The position numbers and the translations under genes were made by a program. The notes under the pieces were generated by a model. The model made no database searches. It was not told the DNA's origin and was given only the letters and a program-made list of their open reading frames with translations. A stretch of DNA of 64,000 nucleotides, from the NCBI GenBank assembly GCA_963565915.1, contig OY751491.1, positions 2,418,001-2,482,000 on the forward strand. The letters are read 5' to 3'. This DNA is from Entoloma clypeatum. Taxonomy: Eukaryota; Basidiomycota; Agaricomycetes; Agaricales; Entolomataceae. This document shows, piece by piece, positions 39,917 through 50,901 of this stretch (position 1 is its first letter; every line of letters starts with the position of its first letter).

Positions 39917-40668
39917 TCAATCCTTCAATCCATATTTGTCCCTGTACTCATGCATGCCATGCAGCTCCTCCGTCATCCCCCTCTTCTCTAGCCAGACCAA
40001 TAGATCCCGCATCTTCAGGATCGATTTTACTCGACCCTCCCCAATCAAACCCTCGATCTCCCCAACGGTTGAGCTCACACCGTCTTGCCCAACCTCCTCA
40101 CGGTCTAATGCCTGAACAACGCCCACAACTTCGCCGCCAGCCTGAACCACCATATCTATCGCGCCGCGGATAGCTTTGCCCGACGTCATGACATCGTCCA
40201 AAATCACGACCTTCTTCCCTCGAACGTCCACACCCACCAACCTTCCTCCTTCGCCATGGTCCTTTACTTCTTTCCGATCATACGCGAAACCGACATCGAT
40301 CTGGTGTTGGGTATGGAGGACCAGCGAGGTCGTTGCAGCTAAAGGAATACCCTTGTATGCAGGGCCGAAGAGGACATCAAATTTCGGCAATGGGTTCGTG
40401 GGAGACGAAAGGGCCAGAGCGAGCGTCGATCCGTAAGCACTGGACAGCACGGCCAGGATCGGACCAGTGGAAAGAAGACCTGCGTTGAAGAAGTATGGGG
40501 ACGTGCTAACCCGGGGGACGATTACTGGCTATCTGGGTCCATTATGCCAACGAATGGGATCTCGTACCGGCCGGACTTGAGAGTGAATGAGCCAAATTTG
40601 AGTGCATTCACACCCATCGCCTGTTCTATCAGTTCTATTTGATATCCCTGCAACGAGGTAGACGACAT
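39917..40668 (-). CDS. URA5: Orotate phosphoribosyltransferase
   Basis: Exon 1 starts MSSTSLQGYQIELIEQAMGV (ATG 40668) and includes KFGSFTLKSGR. A GTACGA...GGTTAG intron (about 40505-40569) splits the Arg codon. Exon 2 continues TSPYFFNAGLLSTGPI, FDVLFGPAYKGIPLAA, YDRKEVKDHGEGG and the PRPP-binding loop VVILDDVMTSGKA. It ends EYRDKYGLKD. The enzyme converts orotate and PRPP to orotidine 5'-phosphate in pyrimidine synthesis, in the cytosol, as a dimer; KDHGEGG is the mobile catalytic loop. Length (~229 aa) matches fungal URA5. Divergent from the K+ channel gene across 177 bp. Confidence 0.95.
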
Positions 40669-40845
40669 GATTGCTGAAAAGGAAAGTAGCTCCTGAGGAT
40701 GCCGACCCAAGGGGATGATGGATGTGCCAAGATTCGTCACGGTGACAGTCACAAAAGTCCATCTCCCCTCCAAGTTATTTGATTGGAGTCAAACTGCACT
40801 GGAGAGCCATCCATCTAAACGTGTCAAGGGGATGCTTCCCGCCAC
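40669..40845. promoter_or_regulatory. Shared divergent promoter region URA5 / TOK1
   Basis: 177 bp separate the two divergent start codons. No clear TATA box is seen. A GTGACAGTCAC near 40741 is palindromic (GTGACaGTCAC) and could bind a dimeric factor, but this is speculative. Confidence 0.35.
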
Positions 40846-43800
40846 ATGTTGTTGCTTTCAAACATCATCTACCAGTTCGCTGTCGCCCCATCGCACCGAC
40901 GTGCTACAGATCCCGAGGCGGACCCCGTTCCAGACACGGGAGGTACGAATGACCTTGATGACACAGATGGCGCTCCCCATTTAGCGGACCTCGAGGAGTA
41001 CCTCTCCGACGGCAACGACGAAGAGGACGCCGACGATAACGAGATTATTCAGCAGCTCGAGCGAGAAGAATACCCCGACCAACATCCAAATCGGCGGCGG
41101 CCACTCTCTCGCTTCAACACATGGAGCTCCTTCTCCACCTTAAAATCCGTCTTCCCTACTGGTCTTTCCTCAATTTGGGCGAAGATCAAGTTGGCTTTGG
41201 ATCCCCGAACACCTCCCATGGATCTGGAATCCTACGCTCCACACTATCGATATCTTCCTATCATTTCTGGCATGGTCATACCACTCTCTATTCTTCTTGA
41301 AATCCCAGGTTTTACAGAGGATTGGTATATCCGAACGGAGGCTAATGAAACCGTCGAAACCAAACCCAACACCGTCATTCTGGACACAGGACTGGCTATC
41401 AGCATGCTATTTGGTATTCTGGCCAACATTTGCGTCATTTGTCGCTTCATGGAGAGGAGGGTCAAATATATGACCATCCTATGCGTCATTTTTCTCACCG
41501 TACATGGTACGGAGAGAATTTACCTGACCAATGTTAATCTCGGTATTCATCACACCACAGATTTGATCAATATCACTGCGGTGACCATTTTCGGAGTAGA
41601 ACACCGTTTCGATGACGGTTTCACGTATGGCCAGGGTTTCTGGATGATCGTATGTTCAACCTCGGTCTCCACCTTCACAAACATCACCTTGATTATCGAT
41701 CTCATCCGAACGCCTCAATTCGCGACCAGCGGTACGGTCAACAAAACCAGTTCAATTCTGTACTGATATCTAAGTTTTGTAGGGAGTGGTCTCACTCGAA
41801 AGCAGCGGAGTTTAGTCATTAGCGTAATAGTCTTGATATCTTACATCGCTCTCGGTGGTCTTGTGCAATCCTTCCTTATGAGTCTTACATTTCTCGATGC
41901 TCTATATTTTACAGTCGTCACGATCGAAACAATAGGTCCGCTTGGTTTTTTTCCCTTAATTATACTACCTCATCTCCTTTCTTCCAGGTTTCGGCGATAT
42001 TCACCCCAATACGACAGGTGCTCGCATCTTCACTGGCCTGTACACCGTATTGGGCATCGTTAATCTCGCGCTCACGGTCAGTTTGGCACGTGAAACAGTT
42101 CTCGAAGGCATCGAAGTTGGCTATCGCAAACGAGTCAGGGCTGTCCAGAGGCATCGTCAAATTATTCACCGCGAACGACGCATCTTGCGGCGCTGGCGCG
42201 CCGCGGTCGAATTCCATCTCCACCAGCTTGGTCAGCCGATCTGGGTACATGACCCTGTTCATCAGCATTCATTCTTTGGGCTTTGCTTTGACAAGATCTG
42301 GCCCTGGCCCAAGGGAGATGGAAGGTTCTTCCGTTATGACAGTAGTCTTGGCTATGGCGATCATTCCCATCCACATGGCATGCACCTGAATCTTGAGGCC
42401 CTGTCTTGGCGACGATTAGAGGCTGCGGCCATGGAAGCAGGCGCTCCTTTGCGAACGTTGTTGCCTCCCGGATTCAAAAGTAACACGCCGTCCACAGCTT
42501 CTGCAACCTTGAACAACATGTGTAATTGTGAAATCCGACCCGGAGAGGCACGCCCGGGATCTCGGACCCTGGCTCCTGAGTCTCCAGACATTCCCCTCAC
42601 CCATGAGCGGCTCGGTCGTATGGTGGCAATGTTGGGTAGCTTTGGGCTTGCTGTCAACAATTCCCAATTCTCAACTGTCCCGAGGCAAACCAGACCTCCA
42701 CCGATCCAAATGAGAACAGATAGATATGTCCGGCCCAAGAAATCGGTTTCGGAACAATTCGTCGCATTGAGGGCCGCGATGGAAAAGGAGGAAAAGCGCG
42801 CGTTCTATGTTAGATTGTGCGCAGTGTGGATGATATTCATACTTTTCTGGACGGTCTGTCATCGTCAATTTCCTCAACAAGCATCCGTCGAACTTTTCAT
42901 CATTGCAGGTTGGATCTGGAATATTCGCTGTGACTGAGAAATGGCCTTATAGTATTTCCTTGTATTTTTGTAAGTGTTTTGTTTCCTGAGACTGACTTTC
43001 GCCATGCGGTTCTCACATGTTCAAGGCTTCGTGTCCTTCACAACAATAGGATACGGTAAGTCTCATCTAACATGGAGCGACTGAGGTTGACACTACAACC
43101 AGGCGACCTTACACCTCAAACACCTGCCGGGCGCTGTATATTTGTTGTCTGGGCTCTTTTGGGAGTCGCGACGATGACAATCCTCATATCGAGTGCGTCT
43201 CACAATCGTTTCCCATGTCCATTCATCGTTCTCAAGGGTCTCGCCAGTTTTGTCGGAAGCGTACTCATCGCAATATAAACGGGCTGTTACCTCCAACATA
43301 TTCTCTCGGGTTCTCAAACGGTACCGCGACCGAACTCAAGAGGCATCAGCGGAGCGGAAGGAACCACCACGCTCCGCAACCCTCCTATTGACAAACACTC
43401 AACCCAACACCGCTGTGACGCTCACAGAAGAGGTAAACTCGTCGGTGACAATCGATGAAGCTCTCGAGGATTCCCGCAAGCGTGCGGAAGGACATCTCGC
43501 AACGCTTCCGCGGGAGCTTCGGCGCCACGCGCGGTCTTTCAACGAGAGCGCACAGTACTTGATGAGCGAATCGGGTGCGATTGGTCTATTAGGGACGGAT
43601 ATGCCGGACGGGCTGAAGCAGATGATGAATGATGTGGCGGGTGTTGAGAAGCTCGGAGAAAGAATCAAAAGGGAAATTCTCAAGGACCCTGATGCACGAA
43701 ATGTAAGTACTTCCCAAAGGTCGTTTCGTCCTTTATATGACTAGCAGCTGATTCGCCCGCTGAAGACGTTGCTGGCAATAAGTATGGAACGTAAGTTCAA

Positions 43801-44055
43801 TATCTCCCTTATAATTGTCCGAATATACCGTTAATTCGGTGTTGTTCAGAGGCGCTCAAAAGAATGGTGGGGGTTGCTGAAGAGGCGATCGAGGCTATAA
43901 AAGAACGAGATCGCCTTATCGAATTGCGCTCAGCGAGCGGAGACACTCATTTTTCCACTGCGCAAGTCCAGAGCCCTCAGCACAGCGAGAGCGAGACGAC
44001 CACCGATTCTTCGGATGGATTGCGCCACCGAGAACATGCTCAACAAGCTAATTGA
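40846..44055 (+). CDS. TOK1: TOK1-type outward-rectifier two-pore-domain K+ channel
   Basis: An acidic cytosolic N-terminus (DLEEYLSDGNDEEDADD) precedes several membrane segments: YLPIISGMVIPLSILLEI, LAISMLFGILANICVI, YMTILCVIFLTV, FTNITLIIDLI and VISVIVLISYIALGGLV. The first pore has TVVTIETIG joined across an intron to FGDIHPNT. The second has FTTIGYG joined across an intron (GTAAGT...ACCAG) to DLTPQTPAGR. Both K+ selectivity filters (TIGFGD, TIGYGD) are intact, and each is split by an intron. A long loop and a Glu/Arg-rich C-terminal region follow, ending at TGA 44053-44055. The 8-helix, two-pore layout is specific to fungal TOK channels. The start ATG is the least certain part. Confidence 0.87.
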
Positions 44056-44588
44056 TGAACTAACCCTTCCCCCATGGACTAGTATTGAACTATTCAGCCC
44101 CTATATTTATTGTCCCGGACTTTGCAAAGCCTATGTATGCAACTTGGGTTGGCGGAAGCGCCGGCCGTCTTACTTACGCCAACTGTCGACTTACATTTAC
44201 GTTCCTGTAATACGAGTGGCTCAGTCAAACAGACAAAATCGTCATAGAAAACTTGTGTCTTAGGAGGCAAATTTAATACGTCTAGTGGTATTGATACCAC
44301 AGTGAATGGGAGACAGGTGTGGGATAGACGTTCTACCACTCCTGAGCTATATCTTCCTTGTAGTACAAATACTACATAGGAGCCTTGAAAAATATCACGC
44401 TGTACATGGTAATCTCCGAGTCGGCTAATACTATCCACGACGTCCACGGCCAAGCCTGCCAATACACAAGCACAATAAAACTGTGCAAAGGATAGTTGAA
44501 AGCAGGTTGGTTGTGTGTACAAACTTGAATATTGGCCAAGTCGTCATACAAACTACTATGCAAGGGTGGTCGGTGAATCATTTCCACA
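44056..44588. other. Intergenic between convergent genes, no gene seen
   Basis: 533 bp between TOK1 and the first coiled-coil gene. A 142-codon frame on the minus strand (44094-44522) has no recognisable features and lies in the 3'-flanking zone of both genes. Confidence 0.45.
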
Positions 44589-45341
44589 TCATCGCCACCG
44601 TAATTTTTGAATCCTCTTTCTCAGTCTCTCCTCTCGGTCGCCTGCCTTCAGCAGATCATCCGTTAGCGAATCCCAAGCTCGTTCTGCCCTCTTAATCTCC
44701 TTCTTGACCGCGGAAAGCTGACCTTGAGCGTGCGACAGGTCCCATTCCAGCGAAGATACCTTGGACTGCAAGACCGTCGCACGAGATTCCGCCCCTCGTC
44801 TCGCATTCGCCTCTTCATTGATCCTGCTCTCCAACCTCTGAATATGCCAGTTTAGGTTCTGCGATGTCGCTGCCCGAGCGTTATCAGTCCTTCTCTGGAT
44901 CTCCCCCCGTTCCGCGCTCGCTTGATCCATAATCTCCTTCACTGTCCTCTCCGTCTCGCCTCGTTGAATGCTTAGCCTGTTATCAGACGCGGTCTGTTCG
45001 TCCACGAGCACCTGCATCAGCCTCTTCTGTTCCGCCTTGGCCTTCTCCTTCACGTCCTCCATCTCCTTCTCAAGTTTCTCTTTCAACGAGCGGACATTTT
45101 CCTCCTCATTCGTCACCTCCTCGTGCACCTGCTTCTCCAGTGCCTCCATTCCTTCCGTCTTCTCCTTCATTGCTTTCTCCAGGTCTTGTAGCTGCTTTTG
45201 GAGGAGCTCTATCTCGCTTTGGAGTGCTCGCCCTGCCTCGGTGTCAGCGAACTGAATGTTTTTCTCGACCATCTCTTCAGTTGCTCGCGCAGTAAATGCG
45301 GGCAGATTCGCCATTTCCGCCACCAATTTCCTGGAGATCAT
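44589..45341 (-). CDS. Coiled-coil protein A, GTPase-tail family
   Basis: A 250-residue protein starting MISRKLVAEMANLPAFTA. Residues ~20-40 contain EEMVEKNIQFADTEAGRAL, a motif shared with coiled-coil genes B and D. The rest is almost wholly heptad-patterned (LQKQLQDLEKAMKEKTEG, EEVTNEEENVRSLKEKLE) and ends RLRKRIQKLRWR. Its C-terminal half (LNWHIQRLESRINEEANARR) is clearly similar to gene C. From recall of fungal P-loop GTPases of this type, the MV..FADT.AG motif follows the G domain; here no G domain is attached. Function unknown; oligomerisation is likely. This gene crosses the edge of the duplicated block at 45210. Confidence 0.7.
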   Translation of the reverse strand: MISRKLVAEMANLPAFTARATEEMVEKNIQFADTEAGRALQSEIELLQKQLQDLEKAMKEKTEGMEALEKQVHEEVTNEEENVRSLKEKLEKEMEDVKEKAKAEQKRLMQVLVDEQTASDNRLSIQRGETERTVKEIMDQASAERGEIQRRTDNARAATSQNLNWHIQRLESRINEEANARRGAESRATVLQSKVSSLEWDLSHAQGQLSAVKKEIKRAERAWDSLTDDLLKAGDREERLRKRIQKLRWR

Positions 45342-46042
45342 GTGTCATTTGGGCTGCCACAAGTCGAGTTGAGAGCAGGAAATGACCAACGCTCTGTATT
45401 CTGCTCCGTATCGGGGCATTGTGTAACGCTCGGTGAGAAAGGCAGTTACGGTAGAAGGTGAGATGGTGAGTGTTTTCAGCGGTGTCCGCCTTGAGTTCGA
45501 TTAGCCAGGATCTCACAAGACCTCAGTAATTGGGAATCCGGAGATTTGGAGATATCCGAGAGAGCCTAATTGAGGTATCAACACACAGTTTCGATGCGGT
45601 AGCGATGAACCTCATGTTGGTCATGGGCTGTATCATCTGATTGAGACTTCCAAAACCTGGTGTTTATATATTTTTCCTCAGGCTTCCCCGGGCAAGAGGA
45701 GAAAGAGCAGCCTCACAGGTTGATATCGCGCTCGATCGTGGTATTTGTTGAAACAGGTACACGGTGCCTGAGGCTTGAACAACTCCTGAGCACTTGCCGG
45801 GATGTGCGCCCAGGGGAGTCATCACTTCAAACGAGGTCCCCTCGCGGCTCGCCAAATATCGGACCATGCGTATGTGCGCATTCTTGAGCGCACTTGGACG
45901 GCACGGTTTTTTCCGGAGACCTTATCACTTCTTCTTGGAATCAAATATACAGTACAACTTGGAACGTAATACCTGAGGGGAACGACAAAACCAAGCCTAT
46001 GGCAATTGAACACAACTGCCCAAAACAAACTCAGCAGTCCAC
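45342..46042. other. Intergenic, no gene seen
   Basis: 700 bp between coiled-coil genes A and B. Only short unsupported frames. It should contain the promoter of gene A and the 3' end region of gene B. Confidence 0.45.
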
Positions 46043-47292
46043 TTAGCACCGGCGGAAGCACTGTGGGATACACTGAGCTGGTTGAGGCGCATGGGCTTGC
46101 CTCCATGCTTGCACTTCGGGATGAGCCAGGTACTGATCCATTGGGATCGGAGGAGGTTGGACTGGAGCTGGTGGGACGAATGGAGGTGGATTGATGAATG
46201 GAGGTGGATGGATGATTGGAGGCGGATGGATAATCGGAGGCGGGTGGATAATCGGAGGCGGGTGGATGATAGGAGGTGGAGGTGGGTGGATGATTGGAGG
46301 TGGGTGGATGATTGGAGGTGGGTGGATGATTGGAGGCGGGATGATGATGGGAGGCGGGATGATGGGAGACGACCCTTTGATAGATCCCAGGTCAATGATT
46401 GGTTGCAAGATAACTCGAATAACACTTACCGCCCTCCAATCCAGCAAATGGATCGTGTGTCCCTCCTCCCGTGTCATAACTCCCAGCTTTAGCTTGCATT
46501 CGAAGCGATCGTTTCTGCCGTTCCTTCTCTCTTCGCTTTCGTTCTCTATCTGCAGCCCGTTTCCTCTCAACTTCCCTTCGCTTTTTCTCCTCCATCTCAA
46601 ACTCTTTCCTCCTCTGCTCAATGTCCTTGACCCTGTTCCGTATTCCAGAAATTTCGGCTTTGTTAACAGCCGATTTCGCCATCTGCCTCTTCACTTCAGT
46701 CTCCAGGAGGTCAATCGCCGTTTCCGACAGCTGTGCAAGGTTATCCATTTCCTCAGCCTTGGCCCTCAAGTCCGTGTTCAACTGGCTCTCTCTCGCCTCC
46801 ATCTCCTGGAACTTCCGACTTAGCCTGTTCTGGAGATCCCCTTTGGCATCATCTGCCCTACGCTGCATCTCCGCCAGCAAGCGTGAGTTCTCCTCTCCAT
46901 CCCTTCTTTTCGACTCCTCCGCTCTTGCCACCGCCTCCCGCATTTCCTTCTTTAGCCCTTCTTGACGTCGTCTCGCTTCTTCCTGTACCTTCGCAATTTT
47001 CTCCTCCAACTCTTTCTCCCGCTGCGCAAACCTCTTGTTCTCCTCCTCGAGAGTGCTTCGGGCTTTCTCGAGCTGCTTGTGTAGCTCGTAGAGGTCGCCA
47101 AGAAGTGCTTTCCCCGCATCCGTATCCGCAAATTTCTTTTTCAGATCGACCATCTCGACCGTGACTCGTGGAACAAATGCACGCATATTCATGAGTTCCC
47201 ATATCACACGCCTGTAAGAGGGAGCGTGAGTCCAATTCGGTCCAATTTGAAGGACATACGTACGTGATTTCCTCCAGCCCTCCGCGTCCCAT
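46043..47292 (-). CDS. Coiled-coil protein B with PPIIH-repeat C-terminus
   Basis: Exon 1 is short (MGRGGLEEIT, ATG 47292). After a GTACGT...CTTACAG intron comes RVIWELMNMRAFVPRVT and the family motif VEMVDLKKKFADTDAGKAL. About 200 residues of charged coiled coil follow (RREVERKRAADRERKRR). A GTAAGT donor after GLEGG (near 46431) leads to the last exon, with about ten repeats of PPIIHP/PPPIIH, then FINPPPFVPPAPVQPPP and a short Gln/Cys tail (PQCFRRC). The proline repeat suggests an extended stalk or SH3/WW-type ligand. Related to genes A and D; no G domain. The acceptor of the last intron is inferred. Confidence 0.7.
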
Positions 47293-47710
47293 GTTCGGAC
47301 TGGGCGTGGAACGAGAAGGGGGATCGTATGATAGAGGAGTGTTGATTAAGTTTAGAAGAACACGGTTCGATAGATATAAAAGCAGTGAGAAAGTACGCTT
47401 TGGTGTACACGCTGGTACAAAAGGGAGTGGCACAAGAGACGGTCAGAGCCATCTGCAGCCATTTGACACAGCCTTGGATCACTAGACAATCTGGTGCCCA
47501 GGGTTCATCTGATAGTTTTGGGAATCTGATCACCAGATTCTCTAGCTATAGGTGATAGGTGATAACGTCCACGACCAATTTTGAATTGAACATGAGGCCA
47601 GTGAATAAGCAACACGCCGTATAGAGCAAGCAGGACACGTTCCCAGTCTATTGACACCCAAGTCGTGTATCTTGCGGATGTTCCGGGCCTGAGCTTACCA
47701 AACATAGCAA
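47293..47710. other. Divergent promoter region, genes B and C
   Basis: 418 bp between divergent starts. No supported ORF. A repeated AGGTGATAGGTGATAACG (two GGTGATA units) lies near 47550. Confidence 0.4.
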
Positions 47711-48511
47711 ATGTCTTTCAAAGGAGGTTCTTGTCATTCGACTTATCCATTCGCCGCATCTCCCACATCGCATCATGTCGCGAGCCGAACGGTTTGTGAT
47801 TCATTCGACTGTTTTCTCATCTCGAGCACCTCAATTTTCGGTAGCCGAAGAGCCAGCACAGATTCCAAGTATCAAGATAACCTCCAAGATGAAGTCAAGC
47901 GCCTCCACGATCAGGTCGAAGATATGGAGAAAGCGGTACAAGATAAGACCAAAGCAATCGACGCACTGAAGAAGAAGCTAGAGGAGGAAGTGGGGAGAGC
48001 AAGGGAAAGTGCTCGACAGCTGCAAGAGAAATTTGGCGAGGAGATGGAGAGGGAAAAGCAGGCCGCTCAGGCGGAAAACGCCAAAATCAACCAAATGATC
48101 GTAGAGGCACGGGCCAAAGCAGAAAACGATCTAAGGGCGCAGAGAGACGCTGGAGAGAGGAAGGCGCAAGAGACTCGGAACCGCACGCGGAACGAGACGG
48201 CGGAGGTCCAGAGAAGGGCTGATGATGGCCAGAGATCCCTTGCGCAGGGTTTGAGTTGGGACATCCAGAGATTGGAGCGGTTGATCGACCAAGAAGAGTC
48301 TTCCAGAAGGGATGCCGACTCTCGCGCGAACCAGTTGCAAAAGGGGGTGAACTCTTGGGAGACGGAGGTAGGACAAACGCGGAAGCAGATAAGGTCGGCA
48401 GAAAAGGAGCTCGGAATGTGCGAGCAGGAGGTGGTGGAAGTCATGAGGCTGCTGGAATCAGCTTGGGATACGGAGGACAAGTTGAAGAAGAGGCTGCAAC
48501 GGTTGATTTAG
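47711..48511 (+). CDS. Coiled-coil protein C
   Basis: The frame opens at MSFKGGSCHSTYPFAAS; a second ATG at 47775 is in another frame and may be used if spliced. From about residue 50 it is coiled coil (LQDEVKRLHDQVEDMEKAVQ, KKKLEEEVGRARESARQL). It ends WDTEDKLKKRLQRLI. The C-terminal half (LSWDIQRLERLIDQEESSRR) parallels gene A. The family's FADT.AG motif is only weakly kept, as ASTDSKYQDNLQDE. The N-terminal ~50 residues look unlike the paralogues and may be mis-started. Function unknown. Confidence 0.6.
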   Translation: MSFKGGSCHSTYPFAASPTSHHVASRTVCDSFDCFLISSTSIFGSRRASTDSKYQDNLQDEVKRLHDQVEDMEKAVQDKTKAIDALKKKLEEEVGRARESARQLQEKFGEEMEREKQAAQAENAKINQMIVEARAKAENDLRAQRDAGERKAQETRNRTRNETAEVQRRADDGQRSLAQGLSWDIQRLERLIDQEESSRRDADSRANQLQKGVNSWETEVGQTRKQIRSAEKELGMCEQEVVEVMRLLESAWDTEDKLKKRLQRLI

Positions 48512-48957
48512 TACCGCACGACGGGATCGGTCCATCGGGGTCACGGTTTTCGTACAAATACTTGCTTCCTCTCCTCGCTCGCGTTCGAGACTGATACGCG
48601 CTCTGTGAACGAGGAACAGCCAAGTACAGTGTTTGAATCACTTCTTCCGCCCACCACCTATCGGGTGCCTTGAAGTTGCAGGGTTCTACCACAATTTGAT
48701 TTGAGTCTTAGCTGTCAAACATTGAATGTGTTCACCTCGCAGCTGAGCATGTTCCTTACTGCATGTTGACCTCGTGTCAAAGTAAAATACACCGCCTAGA
48801 TCGGAGGCAGACCCAAGATAGGCATCAGTGTGAACGCCAAATTTGAGATGAGTCTCACCGCGATCAAATTAGGTGTCCAAAAACGTAATCAAGCAGATAA
48901 AACTCACTTTGCAGAATGAGTACTCCTTCGTAACAGCCAGCCCGCTCATCAGCTTCA
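48512..48957. other. Intergenic, no gene seen
   Basis: 446 bp between gene C and the GTPase gene. No supported ORF. Confidence 0.4.
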
Positions 48958-49683
48958 ATGTCTCCAGCAGAGAACAATCCAGTCCCGGTCATCCTGTTAG
49001 CAGCCATTCCTGATAACCTTCGTTTGCAGTAAGGCGCTGACGAGGTGTGTCAACAGCATCATGGGAAGCACTGGAAGTGGAAAAACTACTGTACGCGCAT
49101 CACTCGCCCTTGACGCATTTGACACTCTGAAATCTTCCGCAGTTTATCAACACCTTCCTTGATGACAAGGACGAGCTGAGAACCGGCGACGACCTTGAAT
49201 CCGTAACTCAAGAGATTGCCGCTGTGGACGCTGTCATCGGCGGTCGTAAAGTCGTGTTGGTGGATACCCCAGGATTCGACGACACTTTCAAACCGGAAAT
49301 GACGATCGCGACTTCCATCGCCGACTGGCTTGCAGATAGGTAGGCAGCTTGAACCCACAAGTGAGAACACCCCCCAGACCATTCAATTTCCCCCAAGGTA
49401 CTCCCAATATGGTGGTGCCGTGATAAACGGAATCATATTTATGCGCGATATCAGGAAGGTCAGGATGACGGGCTCCGATGTCGCAAACCGGAGGATGTTT
49501 GAGAAACTTATTGGGGAGGAAAACTTCAAGAACGTCCGGCTGATGACCAGCTTTTGGCCGCGAACCTCTGATACTGAGGGCACCCAGGAATGTGAGAAGC
49601 GAGAGGCGATGCTGAAGAAGACGTTCTGGAAGGATATGGCCGAGAGTGGTTCCACGACCGCCCGTTTCAATATTTACGATTAG
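48958..49683 (+). CDS. Small P-loop GTPase (AIG1/GIMAP-like G domain), no C-terminal tail
   Basis: Exon 1 reads MSPAENNPVPVIL and joins across a GTTAGC...CAACAG intron to IMGSTGSGKT. A second intron follows KTT, giving FINTFLDDKDEL. A third lies after WLADR, near 49337-49397. G1 is GSTGSGKTT, G2 probably the Thr of LESVTQE, and G3 is VVLVDTPGFDD. Then come VINGIIFMRDIRKVRMTG and KLIGEENFKNVRLMTSFW, where G4 would be expected but no clear NKxD is present. The protein ends abruptly at GSTTARFNIYD, TAG 49681-49683, at ~215 aa. From recall, relatives continue past RFDNTA into a coiled-coil tail. Tail-like proteins are encoded next door as separate genes. Confidence 0.75.
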
Positions 49684-50044
49684 TCGATCTGGAAGTGTCA
49701 ATCAAGGCAGTGTATTTCAAATTCGTCCTGTGATGATCCTCACCTGGGTAAAAAATAGCGGACTATTGCCTTGAGGGGCCTGAGAACATAATGCTTATCC
49801 CTATGGTTCTGAGATATCTGACACAGACTGGCAAGCACGGGGTGAACCTGGCCAATAACGTCCCGTAGTTGGAAATATTGATTCCTAGATCTCGATAGGC
49901 GCCTTCTCGAGATTGGTTCGGATACCACCTGTTTTTGTCAATCAGGTCGGACCACGGAAAAATGAAATATATATAAAGTTCAAGCAACGAGACCGACATG
50001 GTCAAGTCTCGCTCTGTATCTTCTGTGACTCGCCCTTAACTCCG
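49684..50044. other. Spacer between GTPase and coiled-coil gene D
   Basis: 361 bp, same-strand spacer. I found no splice path that clearly joins the GTPase to gene D; the TAG lies well before it. No other ORF is supported. Confidence 0.45.
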
Positions 50045-50873
50045 ATGACTGACGGTACCAGTAAGAAAAAGGCCAACGCCGCTAATCTGGGGTAGGACGA
50101 CAAAATTAGCTTCCTGAGTGCGAACTGACGATCACCTTGCGTTCAGCTCGTTCATGGAAGACCTTATGAACGAGAAACCTTTCACTCCTTCCGTCGCAAA
50201 GGATATGGTCGACGAGGGTAAAGCGTTCTCCGAAACCGCCGCTGGGAAGCAGCTTCAAGGCGAGCTCCACGAGTTGAAGAAACAGCTAGAGGCTGCTGAG
50301 AAGGCGGTCAGGGAGAACCTCGAGAAGTTCAAGAAGAAGGAGGAGGAGATGGATAAGAAGCTGGATGAGGAGAAGAAACTCGCGACAGAAAGAGAAGAAA
50401 GGATCAAGAAGGAATTGTCGGACAAGCTAGAGAAGATGGACAAGGAACAGCGGCAGGAACGAGAGAACCACCGGAGTAGCATCCAGCAGATGCAGGATAG
50501 CGCAGCCGCGGACAGACGCCAGGCGCAAGCGGAGGCGGACAGACGGGAAAGGGACATGATCGATAGGCACGAAAGGGAGCGACAGCAATTGATGGCGAGC
50601 AACGCGAACGCGCCAACGGACCACTCGGCGCAGCTGAGGAAGCTGGCGGCGACACTTGCGAAACTGCAGAAAGAGAGGACGGCAGAGAGTAAGGCACTGA
50701 AAAAGGTTCAGAGGGATCTGGATAGAACGGCGAGCACGCAGAAGAAGATATCGCAGAAGCGGCTCAAGTGCGAGACGGGTAAGCTATACGCAAGAGACGG
50801 CTCTGGTTGGCGATGTGTCGGTGGCACACATTACTTGACTGCTTCACAGTATGAACGCAGGTTGAAGAAATAA
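50045..50873 (+). CDS. Coiled-coil protein D with C-terminal GWRC module
   Basis: Exon 1 (ATG 50045) reads MTDGTSKKKANAANLG. After a ~55-nt intron ending CGTTCAG, exon 2 continues SFMEDLMNEKPFTPSVAK. The family motif KDMVDEGKAFSETAAGKQL follows, then ~170 residues of Lys/Glu/Arg/Gln coiled coil. The end is distinct: KCETGKLYARDGSGWRCVGG then THYLTASQYE, a compact Cys/Gly/Trp segment that looks like a small folded module. It lies downstream of, and co-directional with, the tail-less GTPase, as if the G domain and tail of one ancestral gene had been separated (inference). Function unknown. Confidence 0.7.
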
Positions 50874-50901
50874 TATATGTAATCTTCAATCCCCCTCTAA
50901 C

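Noticed and set aside
44094..44522. 142-codon minus-strand ORF
   Set aside because: No domain or homologous pattern; lies in the 3' flank between convergent genes.
46191..46823. Gly/Met-rich plus-strand ORF (GGGWMIGGG repeats)
   Set aside because: It is the reverse complement of the PPIIH repeat exon of gene B.
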